Under the pieces are notes generated by a model, which searched no databases, had not been told where the DNA came from, and saw nothing but the letters and a program-made list of their open reading frames with translations. Positions 1 to 10,354 of a stretch of 64,000 bases of DNA are shown piece by piece (the stretch's first letter is position 1; every line of letters begins with the position of its first letter). Where the stretch lies: positions 29,728,778-29,792,777 of the forward strand of contig JAAALK010000080.1 in assembly GCA_019279435.1 (NCBI GenBank), written 5' to 3'. The translations under genes were made by a program, and so were the position numbers. The DNA is from Zizania palustris (taxonomy: Eukaryota > Streptophyta > Magnoliopsida > Poales > Poaceae).

Positions 1-812
1 TCGTCGCAGTGTCTCTCCCCGAGCACACTCCTCGACCAGCCTCACCCGGACCATGCCTTCGATGCGCCTCGACTTCTGAGACCTTCGTCGGGTACCTTCG
101 AATGTCTCCCTCCGGAGCACACTTCGAACTCCTTGCCTCCGCAGAGGACTTGAACCATCCAACTCCGAAGTCACTCCATCCGGAGTACCTTCGAAGTGCC
201 TCACCTCCGAGGACTTTGTCTCAAAGTACCTTGACCCGGAGCCACGCTCCGCACTCTCTGCCTTCACCTGGCGCACCTCGACCCGAGGACTGACCCGGAC
301 CCCTTCGCAGCCACCGTGACGGAGCTCCCTGCTCCCCTGGCATCAAGCCTCCCGCTTGACCCAGGTTAACCTGCCGCGATCCTGTCCGTCGCCTCCGAAG
401 TCCCTGTGCACCACAGACAAGCAGACAAGTGTATCCAGTACTCCGGAGACCTCTCCGGGTTAGCAACCTCCGGCACACACTCCGGTGTACCGCCCAAAGT
501 ACCGAAGCCTTCGGTACACACCCAGTCATTGTGTACTGTCGGACCCCTCCAACACGCACACTCCGCTGCAACAGCTGCAGCAACCAACCACCGAACACCC
601 TTCGGTGAAACCACCTCCGAACACCCTTCGGAGGTCTAGCCTCCGAACACCCTTCGGAGGTACAACCTCCGAACCCCCTTCGGAGAAACCACCTCCGAAT
701 ACCCTTCGGAGGTACAACCTCCGAACCCCCTTCGGAGGTACCCCTTCGAACCTGAGGGTAAAAGCATGTCAATCACTCATCACAAGCACCGAAACCAACA
801 CTTGGTTTCTCA
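1..812 (-). repeat. Element A 3' LTR, truncated by window start
   Basis: The left LTR of Sirevirus-like copia element A. Bases 1-585 match 8949-9533 of the right LTR without gaps; I count about 14 differences by eye. On the plus strand it ends in GGTTTCTCA at 812, where similarity to the right LTR stops and a pyrimidine-rich strip begins, which is the polypurine tract of a minus-strand element. In element orientation the LTR therefore starts TGAGAAACC. Short open frames in it recur in all four LTR copies of this family and are not genes. Confidence 0.9.
590..742. repeat. Palindromic CCTCCGAA..TTCGGAGG array in LTR
   Basis: Six consecutive short hairpin units of the form (C)CTCCGAA-C/T-A/C-CC-TTCGGAG(G) separated by 5-7 bases. 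The first unit is ACCGAACACCCTTCGGT; the others carry CCTCCGAA arms. The right LTR of A has five units (about 9539-9661), while both LTRs of element C keep one clean unit (near 48676 and 60810). Dense palindromes in the LTR are an established feature of Sireviruses. A regulatory role here is inference. Confidence 0.85.
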
Positions 813-824
813 ATCTCCCCTTGA
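813..824 (-). other. Element A polypurine tract
   Basis: Directly after the LTR end the plus strand reads ATCTCCCCTTGA; on the element strand this is an AAGGGGAGAT purine run abutting LTR start TGAGAAACC. The same strip follows the left LTRs of elements C (48768) and B (42877), so it is the plus-strand priming site. Confidence 0.8.
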
Positions 825-1983
825 TGAGTGCATTGACAACCAACTTTAAATCCAAGAAAATATGAAAAATTTCAGCACACAAGTGACCATAAAAACTCAG
901 AAAAGAGCCAAATCATGTCACTTGGCAAAAGAATTTTCCTCCCCCTTTTCTAAGAGTAAAAGCCCCTTCGGCAATAAAAACTCCCCCTGAGTTAAGTTTT
1001 CCCTTTTGGCAACAAAGAACCTTCTCCCCCTTTATGTCAAATTTTCTCCCCCTTTGGAAATTATACCCCCTTGCGGCAGAGAACATAGCAAGTCTCTCCC
1101 ACTTTGGCAATGCAAGCATCAAGGAGCATGAAAAAGATGCATAGCGTGGAAATGAGCAGAATTGCAGAGACATATAAAGCAAAAATATGCCAACAATAAC
1201 ACCAATGATCATGGGCTCAGCTCCAATTAGTATTCTTGAAAAACATGATGAAGCATGTGATTTGATCATTTTTGAAATAAAAGCATCACCACTTAGTCAA
1301 GGAAACTAGACAAGTAAAAGCAGGGACTGCGCAAAGCTAGTCAAATTCTACTCTGGACAGACAAGGCCAGTTCAAATGGAGCATGAAAGCAAACTTGAGG
1401 ATCAAAGAATTTTGTTGTTCTTTTCTTAGTGCCAGGGGTTATTTGTTTGTCCACCTTATACTTTCCAATCAGGCCAAGCCTAGGCATGAAAACCATAAGA
1501 AGCTTAAGGCAATGATTTTGGCATACACTACACTATTCCAGTTCAGACCAATGTGCAATGGAAAGCAGTCTAGAATAGAGTAGTGCGACAAACAAACCCA
1601 CCTAGATCTTTTCACTTGTGCAAATCATGGAGTTTTTGATTTTAACTAAGTGAATCAATTGTTTGGCACTTTATGATTATCTATGAAAATGTAGAACAAT
1701 TTTTCAAGTTGCAATTTTAGCATCCAATGAATAGTGTCTTGCTATCAAGCAGATAAAAGATAGCTAAAAGCAGTCCTGCCTAAACATGCTAGATTCAAGA
1801 CTAAGCAATGAGCACGATTTGATTTTGAAAAGAAAACATCATGCACATGAATGTTTCAGATAAATTAAAAAGAGCTGAGCTGTCATGATGTCATGGATTA
1901 TAATCAGGCATATAAGTGCAAAAGATGTAAATGCAATTTCAACACAATTAGCAAATGCACATCCATCTAAAAACTGCTCCCCC
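825..1983 (-). other. Element A 3' non-coding region with repeated polypurine tracts
   Basis: No coding potential seen. Between about 930 and 1080 there are at least five pyrimidine-rich strips such as CCTCCCCCTTTT and TTCTCCCCCTTT, purine tracts on the element strand. Multiple polypurine tracts between RNase H and the 3' LTR are a known Sirevirus hallmark. The rest is AT-rich and homologous to the same interval of element C, including the site around 1527-1550 that is occupied by a solo LTR in C. Confidence 0.7.
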
Positions 1984-4900
1984 TCACAAAATGCCGTAAG
2001 GGTGACAAATACCAAGTTCCCCACGCAAGTAGGCAAATCGAGAAGCATCGAGGGGTTTTGTGAAAATGTCGGCAAGCTGGTGTTGGGTATCAACATATTG
2101 AAGTTCAATATCACCCTTCTCATTGTGATCTCTGAGAAAATGATATCGCACATCAATGTGTTTGGTTCTGGAATGCTGAACCGGGTTGTTTGCAATACAA
2201 ATAGCGCTAGTGTTATCACAGAAAAGTGGAACACTCTTATAATCTAACCCGAAATCCCGCAAAGTGGAAACCATCCACAAAATCTGAGAATAACAGCTAG
2301 CTGCAGCAACATATTCGGCCTCAGCCGTCGATTGTGCAACACTAGACTGTTTACGGGAAGACCAGCAAACCAGAGAAGTACCCAGAAAATGACAAGTACC
2401 AGAGGTACTCTTCCTATCAATCCTACACCCAGCAAAGTCCACATCGGAATAACCTCGAAGACATAAAGATGAAGATGCTGAATACCATATGCCAAATTCA
2501 AGGGTGTGTTTGAGATACCTTAAGATGCGCTTTACCGCTTGGCGGTGCGAAGCTCGTGGTGAAGCCTGAAAACGAGCGCACAGACACACAACGAAGTGTA
2601 TATCCAGCCTCGTAGCAGTCAAGTAGAGGAGGGAGCCGATCATGCTTCGGAACTCCTTCTGATCTACGGCTTCTCCATCTTCGTCAGGGTCCAATGCTAC
2701 AGATGTAGCCATTGGAGTGGCGAGGGGCTTCGCATCGGACATGTCAAACTTCTTGAGCAGGTCCTTGGTGTACTTTGTCTGGTGGACAAAAATACCTTGT
2801 TTGCTTTGCTTGATTTGCAAACCAAGGAAAAAGGTGAGTTCACCCATCATTGACATTTCAAATTCCCTGCTCATGGTATCTGCAAACTCGGCAACCAAAG
2901 CATGAGTAGAGCCACCAAAGATGATATCATCCACATAAATCTGAACTAGGAGGAAATATTTGCCATGCTTGAGAGTAAACAGTGTTTTATCAACAGAGCC
3001 CATCAAATACCCTCGCTCAAGCAGAAAAGACTTAAGTCTATCATACCAAGCCTGAGGGGCCTGCTTGAGTCCATAAAGAGCCTTATGAAGTTTAAGGACT
3101 TTATGTGGGTACTTGGGGTTTTCAAAACCAGGGGGTTGTTTTACATAAACGTCTTCGCCTATGAAGCCATTAAGAAAAGCACTTTTGACATCCATTTGAT
3201 AGAGTTTGAATCCCCGGGATGTTGCAAAGGCAAGCAAAATCCTAATGGCCTCAAGGCGAGCAACAGGTGCAAAAGTTTCAGTAAAATCAATCCCTTCTAG
3301 TTGAGAAAAGCCCTGAGCTACAAGTCTAGCCTTGTTTCTAACTATAGTCCCATCCTCCCCTTGTTTGTTTTTGAAAATCCATTTTGTTCCAATGAAATGA
3401 ACATTAGGTGGAGGATCAACTAATGACCAGATGTGGTTTCTCTCAAAATTTTCAAGCTCTTCATGCATGGCATTGATCCAACTAGAATCAGAAAGTGCAT
3501 GACTAACATCTAAGGGCTCGAAAGAAGCAACAAAAGCAGCATTAGTGAAATGGGCATGAGAACGTGTTACCCTTTGATCAAGCTCACCAATGATCTGCTC
3601 GGGAGGGTGCATCCTTTGGACATGGTGTGGAGCCTCGCGGCGGGATGCAGTCTCCCCCTCAACTTGTGCGTTGGAGTGGTCCAAGATGACCGATGTTGAG
3701 GTAGTCACTTCGGGACCTCGTGCCGAAGTAGTCGAAGCAGGGTCAGCTTCGGGGGTCGATGTCGAGGGTAGTAGGGGTTCATCCTCGAATTCTCCGGGAT
3801 CTTCTTCTTCGAATAAGGTCTGTTCCATGTCGTGTTCATTTGCCTGTTCGAAAGCAGAACTAACAGAGGGGGTTGATTCATCAAAAGTCACATCACATGA
3901 CTCGATGACAGTGTTAGTTTCCAAGTTATAAACACGATAAGAATGACCATGTGTAGTGTAACCCAAAAAGATCCCGTCAGAAGATCGTGACTCAAATTTA
4001 TCCAAGTTACCACGTTTTAGGATAAAGCAGCGACAACCAAAAACTCGAAGATGAGTAACCTTGGGCTGTCTCCCAAAACGTAGCTCATAAGATGTCAAGT
4101 TTAAAATTGAGCGCAAGAATATTCGGTTTGAGATGTAACATGCAGTGTCCATGGCCTCAGCCTAGAATTTTCTAGGAGTCCTATGCTCATCAAGCATCGT
4201 CCTAGCCATCTCAACCAAAGTGCGGTTTTTCCTCTCAACAACACCGTTCTGTTGAGGAACCCGCGGAGCAGAGAATTGATGTTCTATGCCATGCTCCATG
4301 CAAAAGTCAACAAAGAGACTATTTTTGAACTCAGTGCCATTATCACTTCGAATGAATTTCAATGCACCAGGGAGTTCAGTAAAAAGTCTCAAAGCCAAGC
4401 TCCGAATGTGTGAAAACACTTCATCCTTGCTGGCAAGAAAGAAGACCCAAGAGTAGCGAGAGAAATCGTCGACAATAACGAATACATACCACTTGCCGCC
4501 TAAAGAACTAACCCGAGACGGACCTACAGTGTCCATATGGAGAAGTTCTCCGGGCTGTTCAGTCATCACTGTGGTGACTGGCGAATGCGAAGCGGCAATC
4601 ATTTTTCCATGTCGACAAGGAGCGCAAACTAAATTCTTCTCAAACTTGAGCTTGGGCAATCCTCGGATCAGACCTAGGGCGCTCAGACGAGCGAGCAACT
4701 CAAAGCTCATATGCCCTAGTCTCCTATGCCACTTCCAAAGCTAAGAAGTCGAATGTGCAACAAGACAATGAGAAGAACCAGTCGACTCTGAAAAATCAGG
4801 TCCAAAAACTCTCCCAACTCTAAAGATCTTACACACCACAACGCCATCAGAATTGAGTACTTGCAAAGTATCGCGATGAAATCGCACTTCGAAGCCCTCA

Positions 4901-5136
4901 TCAAGCAACTGAGATACAGACAGCAAATTGTATCCCAGGTTTTCAACCAAAGCAACATCTTTGAGAGTGAAATTCGAGTTAATTTTTACCACACCTTTAC
5001 CTTTCACTCTACTCCTTCGATTGTTTCCGAAGGTGATATGTTCCCTTTGCTTGGTTGTGGTGAGGCTGGAGAACCAAGCTGCATCTCCGGTCATGTGGCA
5101 CGAACAACCGGAGTCCATGATCCATGTGCCCTCCAA
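1984..5136 (-). pseudogene. Element A copia pol (protease-integrase-RT-RNase H), broken
   Basis: Ty1/copia order on the minus strand. Protease signature is MDSGC followed by HMTGD near 5100. Integrase has the zinc-finger part KWHRRLGH and CAPCRHGK, then the catalytic residues in HMDTVGP, RSDNGTEF and QQNGVVERKN. RT-RNase H is a 722-residue open stretch (1984-4152) with YVDDIIFGG near 2925-2940, an RNase H with AEAEYVAAA, and a C-terminus HPYGIL. At least two in-frame stops interrupt it: near 4161, where element C has Trp in RKFWAEAM, and near 4740 before LWKWHRRLGH. The KTRNKARLVAQG-type RT and long gag are Sirevirus-like. The element is non-autonomous as it stands. Confidence 0.92.
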
Positions 5137-5343
5137 GCCTCGATCTGTCGCCTACACATGATAAGAATATCTCGATCGCTTAGTGCTGGGGTGAGTGAAA
5201 TAATGACGAGGCATCCAGCACTGAGTGACACGAGTAGTAGGCGCAGTAAAAATAGACGGTCTACGCACAGGAAAATCGAAATGATGCAAAGTGCGAGGTC
5301 TACCTACATGCTGTGATCGAATAACATGTCGAGGTCTCCTGCT

Positions 5344-7603
5344 CTAACGAGGTACAAAGCTACTCGCCCGAGGTCTAACACCATATGGAACATGGTGAAC
5401 ACCTCGAGGAGCAAAACCTCTCCGAGAAGCACGAGGAGCCTCGAAAACAGGACGAGAGTAGAACTCAGACTCATGCATACCAAAAGATGGGTAATGCATG
5501 TCCTGGTAACTCATCGCCTGAGTGCGTCGCTCATCCTTGATGCGACGAAAACAGAACCCAACCAAATGACCCACCCGCTGACAGTAGGAACAGTGAAAAA
5601 CTCTCCTAGGGGCACTCTCATGGGTCACAGGAGCAACTCTCACAGGCTTCTTGGGCTTCTTCTGAGTGGTTTTCTTGGGAGAATTTTTCTTGGCAGGAGG
5701 TGTGGCTTTCTTTGGTGGTCGGGTAGGCTTTTTGGCTGATGGGGTGTCTAACAGAGCTCTCTCTTTCTCTAAGGTAATGGGAGAGGTAAAAACAGTTTTG
5801 GTCTTACTGTTTGAAGAAATCCTCTCAAAACCCAAACCTAGAGCTACCCCTGCTCTGTCAGCACACAACTTGGTCTTGGCCAAGAGCAAATCCATCCTAC
5901 CCTTTCCCTCAGTGCATTTATTAACCACGGAAAGAAGGTATTCATTTTCTGACATGAGGTTTTCAGCTCGCTCTCTAACAGTGCCTAGCTGGTCCTTAAG
6001 GGTAATGCAAGTGTCACAAACAGGTTGCACATCCTTAGAACTACTGGCCCTCTCCAATCTAGCCTCCAAATCATGAACATGTTTATCACGTAAATTAATG
6101 CTTTCGCGTAATAAAGAACAGTTCATGCAATCAATAACATCATGAGGTCTAGAATCCACCTCCAAAAGCTGCTTCTGTGCAGTCTCAAGCTCAGATAGAG
6201 TTTGAGCATGAAAAGAACGCAACTGAGCAAGCTCACCCATGACAGTGGTACAAGACTCACATTCAGCATCATTAACTTTAGACTTAAGCATGTCATATTC
6301 AGTAGAAACAGATTCTAGCCTAAGTCTAAGGTCTTTTCTTTCTCTAGCGGCTTGCACAAGTAATCTATCCTGACCAAGAACTACTTCATTCAGCTCATCT
6401 AGTTTTATTGAAAGCTGGTCATAGGATAGAGGTACCTCAGATGAGTCAAGCTCATCGCCGCTGTGATCGCTGTCGGCCATGAAGCAAAGGCCGGTGAAGT
6501 CTTGTCCCTTCTTGTCCTCCTTCTTTGGGGACTCCTCCTCCTCAGAGCTCGACTCCTTAGTTGAGGAAGTGTCGATGTCGCTGAGAGCAGCAACAAATGC
6601 TCTGGAAGCGGCTTTGGCTACTTTCTTAGCCATCTTGCCGCAGCTTGCCCTTCACAAAGGGTTTCCTCTCCTTGTGGTATTTAGGGCGCTCACTCTCATC
6701 TCTCTTCTTGAGCTTAGGGAAATTAGCCTTGATGTGAGAAGTGTCACCGCATTCAAAGCAACCACTAAAACCACTTCTCCTCTGATCCCGTCTCTCATGA
6801 TGAAAACGGGTGAACCTACGGGCAATGAGAGCAAGCTCATCATCATCTAGAGTGTCCACCTGCTCCTTTGTGACGGAGACCAGGGAGGACAAAGCAAAAC
6901 CATCTGCAAGAACACAAGTGCCAGATGTGCTTGGTTCTGCAGTGGTGCCACGGCTAGTGCTAGAAACCAATGCCAATGGTTGTGGCAAAGAGCTTCTGTG
7001 CACCGCAAGAGATGCCTTGGCAATCTCTGTGGACTTCAGCTTGCTGAAGAGCTCATCACAGGTCAATGTGTCATAACCTGCAGACTCCTCAATGCTGGAT
7101 ATCTTCACTTCCCATATGCTACGGTCAAGAGCATAGAGAAGCTTGATAGCCCTATCATGATCATTGTAAGCAAGCGTCCCGTTGGACCGCAAGTTACTCA
7201 CTATAGCATCAAAGCGTGAAAACATGGCATCTATAGATTCGCCAGGTGCCTGCACAAACAGTTGATACTATTGATTGTATGTGCTTTGGCGCCTGGCCTT
7301 GATCTGAGTAGAGCCCTCATGAAAGATAGTGAGAGTGGTCCAAATTTCCCTAGCAGTCCTAAGGTGCTGCACCCTATCAAACTCACTCCGGCTCAAACCA
7401 ATGAACAGTATATTCCTAGCCTTGGAGTTGACATTATACTGATCTTTTTCTGTTTGAGTAGTGCGAGTATCAGGGATGGAGTATTGTGAGTCCACAATCT
7501 CCCAAATTGCATTTCCTTGGCTTAACAAGTAAGCCTCCATGCGCACCTTCTAGTATGCAAAATCAGTCCCATCGAACAGAGGAATTTTGCTGCCTCTATC
7601 CAT
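5344..7603 (-). pseudogene. Element A gag, broken
   Basis: Capsid/nucleocapsid polyprotein of the copia element; it would form the virus-like particle. The start is the ATG at 7603-7601, just downstream of the PBS, and begins MDRGSK. It contains a UBN2/DUF4219-type capsid region, a zinc knuckle CFECGDTSHIKANF (about 6720-6760), a Glu/Ser/Lys-rich linker, a long predicted coiled coil and a Lys/Pro-rich tail. Defects: a stop near 7549 where element C has Trp, a stop near 7265 shared with C, a frameshift near 6630, and loss of the last zinc-knuckle Cys (Phe here; Cys in C). A long gag with coiled coil is typical of Sireviruses. Confidence 0.88.
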
Positions 7604-7650
7604 GTCGCCAATAGATCACAAAACCGGTTAAGGTCAACTGGTGATCTTAA

Positions 7651-7665
7651 CCCGCTCTGATACCA
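7651..7665 (-). other. Element A primer binding site (tRNA-iMet type)
   Basis: The minus strand reads TGGTATCAGAGCGGG two bases inside the 5' LTR. TGGTATCAGAGC is the classic sequence complementary to the 3' end of plant initiator tRNA-Met, used by Ty1/copia elements to prime first-strand synthesis. Confidence 0.93.
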
Positions 7666-7667
7666 AT

Positions 7668-9734
7668 TGTTGGACCGGAAACGACGACCAGAGGGGTGTG
7701 AATGGGAGCTTTTAAAATTTCGGGCTAAAAAACTAGCCTTCGGTTTCAGTTCTGTCTTCTGCGGAACAGGCTTCGAACACTACCTTCGGAGGTCTGGTTC
7801 GGAGGTCCCTTGACAACTCCGAACGCAGGCTTCGCAGGTCCAAAAGTTCGAAGCCAAGAAGACTTCGCTCCACTATCAACCCTCGAAAATCTACAATGCT
7901 AAGTCAGTGCAGGCTCCGCACACAGGGTGCTTCGAGTAGGCTTCACACTTCACCCTTCGCAAGAGTGGACACCCCACTGAGGACTTCGACCAAGTACTTG
8001 GCAGCAGCAACTGGTGCTGGGCTTCGTACACGAAGGTCTAAACGCACACTAATAGACTTCGCTAGGGGCTTTGACACAAGAAGTAGAACGGGCTTCGATC
8101 AGGGCTTCGCTAGTAAGAAGTGAGGTCTAGCCTCAAGTTACACAGAGCGAACGCGCACTGAAAAACACACTTCGCACAAAGATACCCTTCGCCTAGACAG
8201 GCTTCGGCGCACTACAACTAGCGAGGTATGTAAAGCGAGCTCAAGCAAAAAGCACACAGAAGCAGGGTTTCGCCGCTTGAACAAGGAACACAATAAAATT
8301 GAACTCTGGATGAATACAACGAAGTGTGTGGCTACAGGAGCTCAACAGTAAATGCTCAAAGTGTTAAATGTTACCTACTGAGCCCCCATATTTATAGCCC
8401 ACAGTTCACCCAAAGGAATTGACTACTTTACCCCTAGGGTTTACATTGGTTTTGTCTCTACAGAACTGAGGGGTACAAAAGGTAGTCAACTTTATTGGAG
8501 GCTTCTCTGTCAGCCTTTGCAGATGGGACAAGCGCCAGCTTTTTGCAGAGCAGACACTGTCAGACTTGCAGCCTTTGACCTTTCTGAAGCCCCCTTCGCA
8601 CGCGAGGGGTGCGATAGCTTCGGTGAGAAGCCTTGAGCCAGATGGCCTTCGCTTCATCGAAGTCAACCTTCGATACAGTGACGGTTTTGAGCCGAAGCCG
8701 TCAAAGCCCTTGGGCCTTCGCATCAACACCTTCGGAGTGGACCACCACGGCTTCGTAGCTTCCACCCAGCTCGAACTCCGTCAGTCCGTGTACCGAAGCC
8801 ATGCAGGCCGAAGCACCACAAGACAACCACACTCCGGAGCTAGCCTCGCTCCGAAGCCTTTCACACTCCGAAGCCCCACCTTCGGAGTACCACCCTTCGA
8901 AGTCCCTCCTTCGTCCAAGGCCTCCTCACGAAGCATTCCATGAGCACTTCGTCGCAGTGTCTCTCCCCGAGCACACTCCTCGACCAGCCTCACCCGGATC
9001 ATGCCTTCGATGCGCCTCGACTTCTGAGACCTTCGTCGGGTACCTTCGAATGTCTCCCTCCGGAGCACACTTCGAACTCCTTGCCTCCGCAGAGGACTTG
9101 AACCATCCAACTCCGAAGTCACTCCATCCGGAGTACCTTCGAAGTGCCTCACCTCCGAGGAGTTTGTCTCGGAGTACCTTGACCCGGAGCCACGCTCCGC
9201 ACTCTCTGCGTTCACCTGGCGCACCTCGACCCGAGGACTGACCCGGACCCCTTCGCAGCCACCGTGACGGAGCTCCCTGCTCCCCTGGCATCAAGCCTCC
9301 CGCTTGACCCAAGTTCACCTGCCGCGATCCTATCCATCGCCTCCGAAGTCCCTGTGCACCACAAACAAGCAGACAAGTGTATCCAGTACTCCGGAGACCT
9401 CTCTGGGTTAGCAACCTCCGGCACACACTCCGGTTTACCGCCCAAAGTACCGAAGCCTTCGGTACACACCCAGTCATCATGTACTGTCGGACCCCTCCAA
9501 CACGCACACTCCGCTGCAACAGCTGCAGCAACCAACCACCGAACACCCTTCGGTGAAACCACCTCCGAACACCCTTCGGAGGTCTAGCCTCCGAACACCC
9601 TTCGGAGGTACAACCTCCGAACCCCCTTCGGAGAAACCACCTCCGAACACCCTTCGGAGGTACCCCTTCGAACCTGAGGGTAAAAGCATGTCAATCACTC
9701 ATCACAAGCAACGAAACCAACACTTGGTTTCTCA
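7668..9734 (-). repeat. Element A 5' LTR
   Basis: A 2067-bp LTR. On the plus strand it starts TGTTGGACC (7668) and ends GGTTTCTCA (9734), giving TG..CA ends on both strands. The outer half carries many TTCG/CGAA motifs and a five-unit palindrome array (9539-9661). TATTTATAG at about 8388-8396 reads CTATAAATA on the element strand and is the likely TATA box. The next five bases, GAGTA, would be the target duplication, but the left flank is outside the window. Beyond the LTR the gag frame of gypsy element E begins, so A inserted into E. Confidence 0.92.
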
Positions 9735-10354
9735 GAGTACCTCCATGAGTTCAACTGTCTGGCATGCTACGCGCCAGAAGAGGTGCGGATTGACGCCCTC
9801 CGCTAGGCCAAGTTCCTCCGGGGACTCAAGGATGAGCTGTCCATCCAGCTCGTCGCCACCAACTACGCCGACTTCCAATGGTTGGTGAACAAGGCGCTCA
9901 TCTAAGAGACTGAGCAAAACAAGTTGGACCTCAAGAAAAGAAAGATGATCGCCTTCAAGCATCAACAGGTGAATTCCCAGAGGCCCCGCTTCGTCCCTCC
10001 GCCACTAGCGCCTGCCTACCATCCCCGGCCCGTCTACAGGCCACCCCACATCGCCGGTGGATCCAACGTCGGGCATCCCCGCCCCGCCCCACCAGCTCCG
10101 GCAGCTCAGCCGACGCCCGTCGCCAAGACCCCGATCTTGAGGGATCGCCAAGGGAAGCCGGTTGTCTACTTCAACTGTCGGAAGGAAGGACACTACTCGC
10201 ACCAGTGTCCTCACCCCAAGCAACCCCAAGGCGCGGCACCCAACCAGACGGTTCGCGCCCGCGTCAACCACATCAGCGTGGAGGAAGCTCAGGAGGCTCC
10301 CGAAGTCGTGCTCGGTACGTTTACTGTGAATTCCATACCATCTATGATTCTATG
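9735..10354 (+). pseudogene. Element E gypsy gag, 3' part
   Basis: The plus strand encodes a Ty3/gypsy gag C-terminal half interrupted on its left by element A. Readable peptides include FNCLACYAPEEVRIDALR and LRGLKDELSIQLVATNY, then a Pro-rich region and a nucleocapsid zinc knuckle near 10168-10210. That knuckle reads YFNCRKEGHYSHQCP: the first Cys of the CCHC motif is replaced by Tyr. Stops occur near 9805 and 9903. The protease frame follows directly. Confidence 0.82.

Noticed and set aside
590..742. CRISPR-like array of short repeats
   Set aside because: Units are palindromes with 5-7-base gaps, no unique spacers or cas genes, inside a plant retrotransposon LTR.
9..865. Several open frames on both strands near the window start
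   Set aside because: They lie inside the LTR, recur at 8800-9700, 47700-48800 and 59900-60970, and reflect its TTCG-rich composition.
1885..2247. Plus-strand frame opposite element A RNase H (and similar frames opposite pol and gag)
   Set aside because: Antisense shadows of the real minus-strand gag-pol frames.
7651..7665. tRNA-like match TGGTATCAGAGC
   Set aside because: It is a primer binding site next to an LTR; no cloverleaf around it.
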